DNA from: Paraflavitalea soli
GTDB taxonomy: Bacteria; Bacteroidota; Bacteroidia; Chitinophagales; Chitinophagaceae
Direction of reading: 5' to 3'
Length of the DNA stretch: 64,000 nucleotides
Assembly (NCBI RefSeq): GCF_003555545.1
Contig: NZ_CP032157.1
Span: forward strand, 8,126,546 to 8,190,545
Within the stretch, counting starts at the first letter, position 1. Every line of letters begins with the position of its first letter. The translations under genes were made by a program, and so were the position numbers. Under the pieces are notes generated by a model, which was not told the DNA's origin, did not search any database, and saw only the letters and a program-made list of their open reading frames with translations. Positions 16,354-25,175 of the stretch are shown in pieces.

Positions 16354-17577
16354 ATGGATAATCCTCACCCCGTTATTTCATTTGACAATACAGAATACGC
16401 CTTTGCTTATAAAACAGACCAGGAACTGAAGAAAGCCAATTTCCTCTTTTCCAGTATGGGATATGGTTCCCTGGTCAAACTGGGCACCCGGTTTACCCCC
16501 TGGGCCATCCGCGTGGGCCTGCCCATTAAAGGACTTATCCGCAATACCATTTTCAAACAGTTTGTAGGTGGTGAAACCCTCGAAGAGACAGCCCGCGTAG
16601 CCAACAGATTGGAGCAGTTTGGCGTGCAGGTCATCCTGGATTATGGGGTGGAAGGCAAGGAAGGCGAGGAGAACTTTGACCATGCCTGCGAAGAGTTTAT
16701 CCGTGTCATCAACTATGCAGCAACCCAGCACAATATGCCTTTCATGAGCATTAAGGTAACCGGTTTTGCCCGTTTTGCCCTGCTTGAAAAGCTCGATGCA
16801 GCGGCCACCGGTAAAAGTGGATACGAAGGGACCGTGCATACTGAAGTGCTCAACGAAGAAGAAAAAGCCGAATGGCAAAGAGTGGTGGCCCGTATGCACA
16901 AGATCATCAGTGCCGCTGCCTCCAAAAATATAGGCGTGCTGGTAGATGCAGAAGAAACCTGGATACAGGACCCTGTAGATGCATTGACCATGCAGATGAT
17001 GGAATTGTACAACCTCGAAAAAGTAACCGTTTTCAATACCATTCAATTGTATCGGCACGACAGGCTGGCTTTTCTCCACGATAGTTTCCGGCAAGCCGAA
17101 GCTAAAAGGTTTATCCTGGGCGCCAAGCTGGTGCGGGGCGCTTATATGGAGAAAGAAAGAAAGCGCGCCGAAGAAAAAGGATATCCTTCACCTATTCAAC
17201 CCGGCAAGGAAGCCAGTGACCGCGATTACAACAGTGCTGTGGAGTTCTGTATTGAGCATCTTGATAAGATATCCCTCATAGTAGCTTCCCACAATGAATA
17301 CAGCAGCCTGCGTGCTGCCGGATTGCTCGACAAAAAAGGATTGCCCCACAACCATCCCCATATACATTTTTCCCAGTTGTATGGCATGAGCGATAACATC
17401 ACTTTCAACCTCGCGAAAGCAGGATTGTCTGTGAGCAAATACCTGCCTTTCGGTCCTATAGATGATGTAATTCCTTACCTCATGCGTCGTGCACAGGAAA
17501 ACTCCTCCGTGTCCGGGCAAACCGGCCGTGAGCTTGGGCTGATCAAAAAAGAACTGAAAAGACGGAAGGTTTCATAA
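16354..17577 (+). CDS. Proline dehydrogenase
   Basis: 407 residues. FAD-dependent oxidation of L-proline to pyrroline-5-carboxylate. The barrel shows MSIKVTGFARFALL, VLVDAEETWIQDPVD, YNLEKVTVFNTIQLYRHDR, GAKLVRGAYMEKER with the conserved RGAY-x-E/K, and LPFGPIDDVIPYLMRRAQEN, where the YLxRRxxEN motif contains the proline-binding arginines. It is a single-function protein, unlike the large PutA; the partner P5C dehydrogenase is not in the window. Normal length for Bacteroidota, which carry an N-terminal helical lid. Monocistronic, ends in a strong bidirectional terminator. Confidence 0.94.
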   Translation: MDNPHPVISFDNTEYAFAYKTDQELKKANFLFSSMGYGSLVKLGTRFTPWAIRVGLPIKGLIRNTIFKQFVGGETLEETARVANRLEQFGVQVILDYGVEGKEGEENFDHACEEFIRVINYAATQHNMPFMSIKVTGFARFALLEKLDAAATGKSGYEGTVHTEVLNEEEKAEWQRVVARMHKIISAAASKNIGVLVDAEETWIQDPVDALTMQMMELYNLEKVTVFNTIQLYRHDRLAFLHDSFRQAEAKRFILGAKLVRGAYMEKERKRAEEKGYPSPIQPGKEASDRDYNSAVEFCIEHLDKISLIVASHNEYSSLRAAGLLDKKGLPHNHPHIHFSQLYGMSDNITFNLAKAGLSVSKYLPFGPIDDVIPYLMRRAQENSSVSGQTGRELGLIKKELKRRKVS

Positions 17578-17600
17578 ACCGGCTGTAATACCCATAAAAG

Positions 17601-17637
17601 AAAAAGCTGTAGCACCGTCGGGTACTACAGCTTTTTT
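17601..17637. terminator. Bidirectional terminator between convergent genes
   Basis: AAAAAGCTGTAG and CTACAGCTTTTTT form a stem of at least 11 bp with a 12-base loop; T tracts on both strands. Confidence 0.85.
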
Positions 17638-17653
17638 AATGTTTTGAAGGAGA

Positions 17654-18667
17654 TCAGAAGCCCCGGGCCTTGGTCGTGTCGACTTCCGGCTTTGCGGTAG
17701 TGGTAGTGTTGGAGCCTTCCAGTGTTTCCTTATATTTTTTAAGGGCCGTAATGATACTTTCTACAATCTCCGATTGTCCTTCTTCACTATTAAGGTATTT
17801 CTCTTCTTCTTCATTGGTGATAAAGCCCGTTTCTACCAGTATGCTGGGCATTCCCGTGGCCTGTAATACCCAGATCTGTTCCCAGTTCCGTTGCTTTACC
17901 CCGCCACTTGCCCGGCCTCCTTTGGCAAACTCTTCCTCCACCATGTTGGCCAGCATGAGGCTTTTGCCAAAATATTTCTTTTCATATAACTGCGCCCTGA
18001 TCTTGGCTTCCGGTGAATTCATATCGGGAGGTGGGGTAGCAGGACTTGTACTGTCTTCAGCAAACTCGCCGCTTTCCTCCAGGTTGATATAGGTACTCTT
18101 TACGCCGCTGCGGTCGGCCGCCCAGATATAGGTTTCTGTACCATGCCGTTCATTCTTTACCCAGTAGTTTTCGTAGACCGGCACCCGCATTGTTTTCTTC
18201 CGTTTCTTGGCGCCCTTGCCTACCGTAACCGTCTTGGTAGTGTGTCCCACTACCCGTTTGGCATACCAGCCTCCTGCTTTTTGCGGCGTAGCATTGCAGT
18301 GGATACTCAAAAACAGGTCTCCTTTTACTTCATTGGCCAGTTCGGCCCGCATCCGGTTGGCTGTCCTGGCATCTACATGAACGCCAAAAACCGTATCTGA
18401 AGTGCGGGTATATACTACCCGGATCTCAGGAAAGGCTTCCTGCGCCCGTTGTCCAAGCTTTAAGGAAATAGCAAGCGCTACATCTGCTTCATACGAAAAA
18501 AGCCCTTTGGCGCCCCGGGCCGGGCCGCCATGTCCTGCATCTATCACAATAGTGCCCAATACCGCTTTCTGACGGCCTCCAGGGAATCCCGGCTTTTTGC
18601 CGGTAAAGGATAAGATTGCTGCCAGCGAGGCAAAAAACAGCAATAGAGTTACGGGTCTTCTCATCAT
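17654..18667 (-). CDS. N-acetylmuramoyl-L-alanine amidase (Amidase_3)
   Basis: 337 residues from the ATG at 18667 (a GTG at 18670 is the alternative). A signal or anchor sequence (RRPVTLLLFFASLAAILSF) leads to a zinc amidase domain: first His in TIVIDAGHGG, Glu in the SYEADVALAISL strand, second His in LFLSIHCNA, and catalytic Glu in ILVETGFITNEEE. The enzyme cuts the bond between MurNAc and the stem peptide in the periplasm. A long insertion between the second His and the C-terminal block (about residues 125-235) is typical of AmiC-like regulation, but no specific regulatory helix was identified. The Thr/Lys-rich tail is short and disordered. Confidence 0.92.
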   Translation of the reverse strand: MMRRPVTLLLFFASLAAILSFTGKKPGFPGGRQKAVLGTIVIDAGHGGPARGAKGLFSYEADVALAISLKLGQRAQEAFPEIRVVYTRTSDTVFGVHVDARTANRMRAELANEVKGDLFLSIHCNATPQKAGGWYAKRVVGHTTKTVTVGKGAKKRKKTMRVPVYENYWVKNERHGTETYIWAADRSGVKSTYINLEESGEFAEDSTSPATPPPDMNSPEAKIRAQLYEKKYFGKSLMLANMVEEEFAKGGRASGGVKQRNWEQIWVLQATGMPSILVETGFITNEEEEKYLNSEEGQSEIVESIITALKKYKETLEGSNTTTTAKPEVDTTKARGF

Positions 18668-18880
18668 CACCTGTATCAGTTTAATAGGTTGTACAATCCT
18701 GACACCATCTCACCACAGGCCATCCTGCAGCTGTGGTCAATATGCTTTAACGATAAAAAACAATCTACAATATGTAATGTTTCAATTTTTTTAGCAAGGC
18801 TAAGTAAAAATCATGAGCCACTATCAGCATTTTCATTCACGTATGCTTTCATTTCTATGCGCATGGACCCTTCTGGCTGC

Positions 18881-19738
18881 TTATTTCAGCTTTTCTCCAA
18901 AGAGCTTCAGCGTCCTTTCCCAGGCCAGTTTGGCCGCCGCCTCATTGTACCGCGTAGGGGCTGTATCATTGTTAAAAGCATGGTTGGCCCCTTCGTAGAT
19001 GAAAATCTCGTAATGAACACCCGCTTTCTTTAAGGCTTCCTCGTAGGCGGGTATACCTGCATTCACACGTTCATCCAGTCCGCCATAATGCAGCTGCACC
19101 GCCGCCTTGATCTTAGGTACATCGGCAGCATCCGGCTGACGGCCATAGAAGGCAACTGCTGCTTTGAGGTCTGGTACATTGACAGCCAGCTGGTTGGCCA
19201 GGGCGCCCCCCCAGCAAAAACCTACACAGCCCGTCTTTCCATTGCAATCCTTCCTTTCTTTCAGGTAGTCAAAGGCCTTTATGAAATTGTTCAGGTTCTT
19301 TTTGGCATCCAGTTGGGCAAACAGGCCACGGGCCTGCTCCTCGTCCTTGGGTGTGCCGCCCAGCGGCGATAAGGCATCCACACCCAGCGCCAGGTACCCG
19401 GCCAGGGCCACCCGGCGGGTCACATCTTCAATATGCGGATTAAGACCCCGGTTTTCATGGATCACCACCACAGCTCCATATTTGCCTTCCTTTTTGGGTT
19501 TAGCAAAATAGCCCTTCATGGTGCTATCATCGCCGGGATAAGTAATGTATTCCGTAGTGATGCGGTCATCCTGCGGTGCAACCGTTACTGCATGATCATA
19601 TTTCACTTCCAGTTGCGAGAGCGCTGTCATGGCTGCTGCCATGCTCCCCGTAAGCAGTGCCAGCTTTTTGATAAAATCTTCCCGTTTAAGCGGTTTATGC
19701 GTGTATTCATCAAAGAGGTTGATGATCTGCTGGTTCAT
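18881..19738 (-). CDS. Dienelactone hydrolase family protein
   Basis: The alpha/beta hydrolase fold shows the family nucleophile elbow GCVGFCWGG (Cys), the Glu in VVVIHENRGLNPHIEDVTRR, the Asp in LHYGGLDERV and the His in YEGANHAFNND, which form the Cys-Asp-His triad of dienelactone hydrolases. An N-terminal extension with a hydrophobic stretch (FIKKLALLTGSMAAAMTALS) suggests membrane anchoring or export; many relatives in this clade carry it. Start taken at ATG 19738; an in-frame ATG lies three codons earlier. Natural substrate unknown. No aromatic-degradation neighbours. Confidence 0.88.
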   Translation of the reverse strand: MNQQIINLFDEYTHKPLKREDFIKKLALLTGSMAAAMTALSQLEVKYDHAVTVAPQDDRITTEYITYPGDDSTMKGYFAKPKKEGKYGAVVVIHENRGLNPHIEDVTRRVALAGYLALGVDALSPLGGTPKDEEQARGLFAQLDAKKNLNNFIKAFDYLKERKDCNGKTGCVGFCWGGALANQLAVNVPDLKAAVAFYGRQPDAADVPKIKAAVQLHYGGLDERVNAGIPAYEEALKKAGVHYEIFIYEGANHAFNNDTAPTRYNEAAAKLAWERTLKLFGEKLK

Positions 19739-19869
19739 ACAATGCATTTAAGTGATAAAAGGATAATTTTTAAAGTTAACGAATCTCATCGTAGATCGGT
19801 TGCCGCCTTTTCAATTTTTTATGTCCTTCCTGTATCTAATTGGAAACGAAACTGTAAATTGCACCCCCC

Positions 19870-19944
19870 GGATCGTTAGCTCAGTTGGTTTAGAGCGCTG
19901 CTTTGACAGAGCAGAGGTCACTGGTTCGAGCCCAGTACGATCCA
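19870..19944 (+). tRNA. tRNA-Val(GAC)
   Basis: 75 bases. Acceptor arms GGATCGT and ACGATCC pair perfectly, the anticodon stem CTGCT/AGCAG encloses TTGACAG with anticodon GAC, and the T arm CTGGTTCGAGCCCAG is standard. The 3' CCA is not encoded (A then CAAAAA follows). Confidence 0.96.
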
Positions 19945-19946
19945 CA

Positions 19947-19974
19947 AAAAGGACACGCATTTGCGTGTCCTTTT
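19947..19974 (+). terminator. Terminator after tRNA-Val
   Basis: GGACACGC and GCGTGTCC stem flanked by AAAA and TTTT, three bases after the tRNA. Confidence 0.85.
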
Positions 19975-20033
19975 GCATTAAAAGCCAGTAGGGTGCTCGT
20001 TTTGGGCAGATTTTACCGCCTGTGCGAACGGCA

Positions 20034-20063
20034 AAAGGTTGTAAGCATTCACTTACAACCTTT
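20034..20063. terminator. Terminator at the end of the PUL operon
   Basis: AAAGGTTGTAAG and CTTACAACCTTT make a 12-bp stem with a 6-base loop, T-rich on both strands. It lies after the last minus-strand PUL gene (stop at 20113). Confidence 0.78.
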
Positions 20064-20112
20064 CCCTTTTTCTTATTTTTCAAAGCGTACCGGACGATGA
20101 TTTGTTAGATCG

Positions 20113-21222
20113 CTATTTACCAGCTGTAGTCAATCGACGGATGAGATCTGTTTCTTCTTTTTTATATGGTGTTCCATCTTTCCTGAATATATCGTGAAAC
20201 CAAACTGGTGGCTCACTGCCATCGGCCATGGGAGTATCCCAGGCATAGATGGTATTTGTTTTTCCGGCAACCAGGCCCCAGTTGATGGCGCCAACATTGT
20301 TTTCTTTCAGCATTGGCAGGATATTGCTGAAATTGCTGTTACGGGTACGAGCCATATATTCCGTACAGATAAGTGGCTTGCCATGCGTTTGCAACAATTC
20401 GACCACTCTTTTATGCCAGGGGGCATCTTCATAATCGTGGTAAGTGATCACATCTGAATTTTCTATTTGTACCTGGTTGAGTTTTTCAAAATCCCAGGCC
20501 CAGAGACCGGCAGTGAGGGGTTGTTCAGGGTTTGCAGCCCGCGCCCATGTAAATACATTCACCAGCAATGGAAGTGAGCTGTCCAACTTACCTGAATTAC
20601 CTGGTTCATTGTAAACATCCCAGAGCAGGATACGCTGGTCTTTTCCAAAATGCGTGATGATATCTTTTACATAGGATTCCAGTTCCGGAAAGAGCGTGCT
20701 GTCTTTGTAATACGGATCTCCCGGATCCTGCATCCATCCTGAATTGTGTATACCTGTTTTCGGAGCGGGTTGTGTGCCTGCCTTTGGATCTTTGTTCCAG
20801 CAATCATCGAAAATTACAAAGATGGTTTTGATTCCTTTTGAATCAGCAATAGCGAGATACCTGGCCATCCTGTCTTTGAATCCCTGCTTGTCCTGGTTCC
20901 AGGCCAGGTGATGCAGATAAACACGCATAGTATTGAATCCAATGGAGGCTGCCCATCCAAGTTCCTTCGAGATGGTAGCAGTATCAAAACTTTCTTTCTG
21001 CCACATCTCCAGCTGGTTGATGGCGGTGCTGGGAATAAAATTGGCGCCCACCATCCATGGTCGTTTTGCGTACCATTCATTGGCCTGCGCGGCAGTCCAG
21101 ACTTTCCTGGCCGGCGATTCACTGGTAGTTGCTGTTGTCTTTTCTGCATTGTCCCGGCAGCCTGTGCTCAACAGGATGCCGGCTGTAATGGCGGCAATCG
21201 TGATGCTGCATAAGATCTTCAT
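20113..21222 (-). CDS. GH5-like glycoside hydrolase lipoprotein
   Basis: 369 residues. Lipoprotein signal with MKILCSITIAAITAGILLST then GC22. The (beta/alpha)8 barrel carries the acid/base Glu in LLWDVYNEPGN and the nucleophile Glu in KPLICTEYMAR, with a conserved MRVYLHHLAW strand upstream; this is the clan A / GH5 pattern. The family includes endoglucanases, mannanases, xylanases and glucosidases; which activity applies cannot be read from sequence. Last gene of the PUL, 42 bases after the GH43 gene, so co-transcription is likely. It ends near a strong terminator. Confidence 0.82.
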   Translation of the reverse strand: MKILCSITIAAITAGILLSTGCRDNAEKTTATTSESPARKVWTAAQANEWYAKRPWMVGANFIPSTAINQLEMWQKESFDTATISKELGWAASIGFNTMRVYLHHLAWNQDKQGFKDRMARYLAIADSKGIKTIFVIFDDCWNKDPKAGTQPAPKTGIHNSGWMQDPGDPYYKDSTLFPELESYVKDIITHFGKDQRILLWDVYNEPGNSGKLDSSLPLLVNVFTWARAANPEQPLTAGLWAWDFEKLNQVQIENSDVITYHDYEDAPWHKRVVELLQTHGKPLICTEYMARTRNSNFSNILPMLKENNVGAINWGLVAGKTNTIYAWDTPMADGSEPPVWFHDIFRKDGTPYKKEETDLIRRLTTAGK

Positions 21223-21264
21223 TTCAGTGCGATTTTTCGATGTTGTACTATTGGCGATGATGGA

Positions 21265-23001
21265 TTATTGATCAATGACGATAATTTGTTTTTCCACCTG
21301 TTCACTTCCCTTGTTAACGCGTAGGAAATAATTTCCTTTCGGCAGTTTCCTGATATCCACTTTTGCCGATGTACTTTCCCCGGGGCTTGCACCTTTTGCA
21401 ACAAGCACGCCATTGGTGTTGTACAACGCAAAAGTAAATTCCTTATTACCTGTTGCGTTACCGGCAGACTTGCCTGCGTTTCCTACCGGTTCCATCACAA
21501 TATTAAGCTCATTTTTTGCAGGATTGGGATAAGTTTTTATGGTGTAAGTTGAAGCGCCTGCAACAGTTGCAGCAGTAGCGCTGATAGGCTCAAATTTCCA
21601 CAATTGACAATCCAATCCTTTCCATCGCCAATGTGTTACGTCCGCACCAGGAACATTGCTGCAGGCGCCTATATCCAACACATAACTACTCACGCGGTTC
21701 ATGATCCGGTAATAACCGCCTCCCACCGGTTCCAGTCTGTATTGCTGGCAGGGATTCCCATTATTGTCCCACAAACCGAGCGGTGCGCCTTCATTGATAT
21801 TGCATCCTGTAAGGTCCAATGCATAGTGCGTTGGTTGCTGCGAAACGATCGTATAAAAGCCATCCAGGTAGGTCAGTTGCCAGCGCTGACCGAGGCAGCT
21901 GGTGGGCGTCCAGGTGCCGATATCTGCCGAGCGGCTGGTACTGCAATTAAAGATATCGAGTACCAGCGGTTGGCCCGTTGATGTGGTCATTTTGGATACG
22001 ATCCTGTACGTTCCATTAGGGATCGTATTGGGAACAATGCAGCCCATTCCTTCCGGATCATTAGGCCGGGCGGGCATTCCAGCCCAGGTAGGATATACAG
22101 GCATGATGAGGGCGTTAGTGAAATACAATCTGTCTATGCACACCCTCCGCGTTGTATAATCGCCATTTTGATAACGGTGATACACGATGAAATATTCATC
22201 CTGGTAATCATCTCCGCAACCAGGCCGGTGCATGATAGATGCATGACCATTTCCGGTAAATGGACCCCAGTTCTGCAATATCACGCCGCGGTAGGTCCAG
22301 GGGCCCATGGGAGAAGTTGAGGTGGAATACCTGACATTATACGTTGAGTTGTTCCAGGAACCATTGGAGTAGGAAAGATAATAAGTGCTTCCACGTTTCA
22401 GCATATGCGGAGCTTCCGTATAATATTGTGGAGTAGCAAGCGTTGGACCGCCAATGAAAGAAGTCATATTGGGAGCCAGTTTGCGGATCACCATCTGGCT
22501 TTGTGCAGATCCGCCATAATAGATATATGCCTGTCCGTCGTTATCAACGAATACGGCAGGATCGATGATATCTGAAATGAAAGGATCTGAACCGATCAAC
22601 GGATATCCCAGATCGGTGAAAGGGCCGGTAGGAGAGGGACCCACCGCCACGCCGATCTTGGCTTCAGCCGTGTAATAAAAATAATATTGATTGTTGCGAA
22701 ACACCACATGCGGCGCCCAGCCATTAACATTGGCCCAGCTACATTGAGGGCCCAGATCAAAGATCACACCTTCATTTACCCAATTGGTAAGATCGGTTGA
22801 AGAAAATGCTTTGAAGAAAAGACCTCCGGTTGGATAGATATAATATTTCCCATTGAAATAATGAATATCAGGGTCTGCTTCATATCCCTGCAGAATGGGA
22901 TTTCCACTTGCCTGCGCGTTCAGTTTTTCATGGCCTGAAAAAAAGATACACAATAAACAAAACAGCTGAAGCAGCCGGGAAAAGAAGGGAATCTTTTTCA
23001 T
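21265..23001 (-). CDS. GH43 glycosidase with ricin-type lectin domain and T9SS tail
   Basis: 578 residues. Signal peptide (MKKIPFFSRLLQLFCLLCIF), then a five-bladed GH43 domain (about 30-325) with the general base Asp in YEADPDIHYFNGKYY, the pKa-modulating Asp in DIIDPAVFVDNDG and the acid Glu in TEAPHMLKRGSTYYLSY. A ricin B-like/CBM13 trefoil follows (about 340-475) with repeated Q-W and Q-x-W (CLGQRWQLTYLDG, PCQQYRLEPVGG, DCQLWKFEP). The last 80 residues are a type A T9SS sorting domain ending KQIIVIDQ. It would be secreted to or past the surface. GH43 acts mainly on arabinose- or xylose-containing glycans. Confidence 0.93.
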   Translation of the reverse strand: MKKIPFFSRLLQLFCLLCIFFSGHEKLNAQASGNPILQGYEADPDIHYFNGKYYIYPTGGLFFKAFSSTDLTNWVNEGVIFDLGPQCSWANVNGWAPHVVFRNNQYYFYYTAEAKIGVAVGPSPTGPFTDLGYPLIGSDPFISDIIDPAVFVDNDGQAYIYYGGSAQSQMVIRKLAPNMTSFIGGPTLATPQYYTEAPHMLKRGSTYYLSYSNGSWNNSTYNVRYSTSTSPMGPWTYRGVILQNWGPFTGNGHASIMHRPGCGDDYQDEYFIVYHRYQNGDYTTRRVCIDRLYFTNALIMPVYPTWAGMPARPNDPEGMGCIVPNTIPNGTYRIVSKMTTSTGQPLVLDIFNCSTSRSADIGTWTPTSCLGQRWQLTYLDGFYTIVSQQPTHYALDLTGCNINEGAPLGLWDNNGNPCQQYRLEPVGGGYYRIMNRVSSYVLDIGACSNVPGADVTHWRWKGLDCQLWKFEPISATAATVAGASTYTIKTYPNPAKNELNIVMEPVGNAGKSAGNATGNKEFTFALYNTNGVLVAKGASPGESTSAKVDIRKLPKGNYFLRVNKGSEQVEKQIIVIDQ

Positions 23002-23043
23002 GGTGATTAGTTTAAAGATTATAGCAGTTGGTTAACTTCAGTT

Positions 23044-23874
23044 TTACTGCGAATGAAAGGCTACCAGCCCTTCAATCGGACCTGTCAATACTTTGTTCGT
23101 TCTCATGCCAAACTCCGCGGCCACTTCTTCCAATAGCTCTCTGAAAACAAAACCAACGGTTCCACTGCAGTTGAAAGAGTAACTGGCGTAATGGGGGTAC
23201 AGGGAAACGAGGTTTTGGAAGAATTGTCTGAACCCATCAAGGATGCACTTCCTGGAATAGTCGCAATCCAATTGAAGGAATTTACAAAATCCGGCGCAGT
23301 AGCGGTTTGCCAGCGGTTGGGTATAAACATTGAAAAAGATCTCTTCCCGGCTGATACCATATTTGTTGTCAAATCGAGCCATTACTGCCGCAGGCATAGT
23401 TCCTCTTAAATAATCCTGGAGCAGTTTTTTGCCCAGATAGGAGGCACTGCCTTCGTCGCCTAATATAAATCCCAGGGAATCGATATGATGCACGATCTTT
23501 TCTCCATCGTAGATACAGGTATTGGAGCCTGTGCCCAGTATCGAAACAAACCCGGGTTGATTACCCAGCAAGCCCCTGGCTGCTGCCAACAGATCCATAA
23601 AAACAAAAACCTCAGCATTGTAAAAAACGCTTGCCAGGGAACGGTTCATTATTTCAATCCTGTCTTCCTCACATCCGGCACCATAGAAAAACAATTGCCT
23701 GATACTGGCAGGGGCGATCCCCTGGGGCAAGGATCTGTGCAATGATTCAATGATATATTCTCCCGTTACATAATAAGGGTTGTAGCCCTCTGTCTGGAAC
23801 GTCATAATTTCATCCTGACCTGATAATAAGCTCCAGGTGGTTTTGGTAGAGCCGCTGTCTGCTATTAGTATCAT
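23044..23874 (-). CDS. BadF/BadG-type amino-sugar kinase (GlcNAc/MurNAc kinase-like)
   Basis: 276 residues with the actin-like ATPase fold: phosphate 1 motif LIADSGSTKTTWSL, then ILGTGSNTCIYDG (phosphate 2) and GDEGSASYLGKKLLQDYLRG. It fits the N-acetylglucosamine kinase group of the BadF/BadG/BcrA/BcrD family. Within that family the clostridial MurK phosphorylates both N-acetylmuramic acid and N-acetylglucosamine. Because murQ lies in the same operon, a 6-kinase supplying MurNAc-6-P or GlcNAc-6-P is the natural role. It directly follows the transporter gene by 16 bases. Confidence 0.88.
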   Translation of the reverse strand: MILIADSGSTKTTWSLLSGQDEIMTFQTEGYNPYYVTGEYIIESLHRSLPQGIAPASIRQLFFYGAGCEEDRIEIMNRSLASVFYNAEVFVFMDLLAAARGLLGNQPGFVSILGTGSNTCIYDGEKIVHHIDSLGFILGDEGSASYLGKKLLQDYLRGTMPAAVMARFDNKYGISREEIFFNVYTQPLANRYCAGFCKFLQLDCDYSRKCILDGFRQFFQNLVSLYPHYASYSFNCSGTVGFVFRELLEEVAAEFGMRTNKVLTGPIEGLVAFHSQ

Positions 23875-23890
23875 GCTGAATTTTTAAATG

Positions 23891-25174
23891 CTACCGCCTT
23901 ATTTTATGCCCGTAAACAGCATAATATCCAATTGCCAGGTAACAGGGTATTACAATAATATAAGCGAGTTTGGGATTGAAGAGATCCGTTGCATAGCCGT
24001 ACAACAGGGGTAATACGGCGGCCCCGGAGATGGCCATCACCAAAAGTGAAGACCCTGTTTTGGTGAATTTTCCCAGGCCGGCAATTGCCAGCGGCCAGAT
24101 GGATGGCCAGATAAGCGAATTGGCCAGTCCTAGCAATGCAACAAAAACAACAGAGGTCAGCCCATTGGTAAGGATGGCGATCGTTGCACACGCAATACCC
24201 AGGAGGGCAGAGCTTTTCAGGGCAGCTTCCTGTGAAAGATACCGTGGAATGCAGATGATGCCGATGATATATCCGATCAGCATTCCCGCCAGGGTAAATG
24301 CCGTAAAGAATTTTGAAGTGGAAAGTGGAATTCCATAATACGCGCCGTAGCCTATGATGCTGTTGCCGGCAATCACTTCCACGCCAGTATACAAGAACAA
24401 CACCAGCACGCCGATGAGAAGATGAGGAAATTGAAAGATCGAAGTCTTCTCCGCATGTGCGCCGCTAACGGAATCAGTTGTGTCCGCTTCTTCATCCACT
24501 TCCGGAAGACTGGAAAAGTAGATCAATATCGAAAGCACTATCAACACCAGCGTGATAATGATATAAGGAAGTATCACTTTGCCAGCCAGTTGATCAAGTG
24601 CAAGAATTTTCTCTGAAGGTGCGAGTGTGCTTAATTTACGTTGCAGCGCATCGGCATCATTCAATATCACGGCGCCAAGGATCAGCGGCGCTATTACGCC
24701 GGCAATTCCATTGCAGATGCCCATAAAGCTGATCCTCCTTGCCGCACTTTCTTTGGGGCCGAGTATGGCAACATAAGGATTTGAGGCTGTTTGCAGGATC
24801 GTCAACCCTGCCCCCTGAACAAACAGTCCCAATAAAAAAACAGGATAGAGTCTATAGGTCGCGGCAGGAATGAACAACAAAGAGCCCAGCGCCACCAGCA
24901 ATAAGCCAATGGACAACCCTTTCTTGAATCCTGTTTTCTTCAAAAGCCATCCTGAGGGAATACCTGCAATGAAATAGGAAATATAAAATGCAAAAGCCAC
25001 CAGGTAGGATTGAAAATTATTCAATTCACAGGCTATCTGAAGGTAGGGTATCAGCACAGCACTAAGCCATGTTACAAATCCGAAAATAAAGAACAAAGAC
25101 CCCACGATAATCAATGGATGCAGGATTGTCCGGCTCTTCGCGGCAGAAGGCATGCTATTGGTAATGCTGGTCAT
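23891..25174 (-). CDS. MFS sugar transporter (FucP/NagP-like)
   Basis: 427 residues with twelve predicted transmembrane helices. It shows the FHS-family pattern FLFGFVTWLSAVLIPYLQ near the N-terminus (here FFIFGFVTWLSAVL) and the family loop QTASNPYVAILGPKESAARR. Members import L-fucose, glucose/galactose or GlcNAc by proton symport; the operon context with GlcNAc-kinase-type and GH20/GH89 genes makes an amino sugar likely. One base separates its start from the stop of the upstream ceramidase-like gene, so translation is coupled. No signal peptide. Confidence 0.9.
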   Translation of the reverse strand: MTSITNSMPSAAKSRTILHPLIIVGSLFFIFGFVTWLSAVLIPYLQIACELNNFQSYLVAFAFYISYFIAGIPSGWLLKKTGFKKGLSIGLLLVALGSLLFIPAATYRLYPVFLLGLFVQGAGLTILQTASNPYVAILGPKESAARRISFMGICNGIAGVIAPLILGAVILNDADALQRKLSTLAPSEKILALDQLAGKVILPYIIITLVLIVLSILIYFSSLPEVDEEADTTDSVSGAHAEKTSIFQFPHLLIGVLVLFLYTGVEVIAGNSIIGYGAYYGIPLSTSKFFTAFTLAGMLIGYIIGIICIPRYLSQEAALKSSALLGIACATIAILTNGLTSVVFVALLGLANSLIWPSIWPLAIAGLGKFTKTGSSLLVMAISGAAVLPLLYGYATDLFNPKLAYIIVIPCYLAIGYYAVYGHKIRR

Positions 25175-25175
25175 G

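Noticed and set aside
19811-20083. ORF of 90 residues on the minus strand including DRTGLEPVTSALSKQRSKP
   Set aside because: It reads antisense through the tRNA-Val gene; this peptide is a well-known artefact of tRNA genes.
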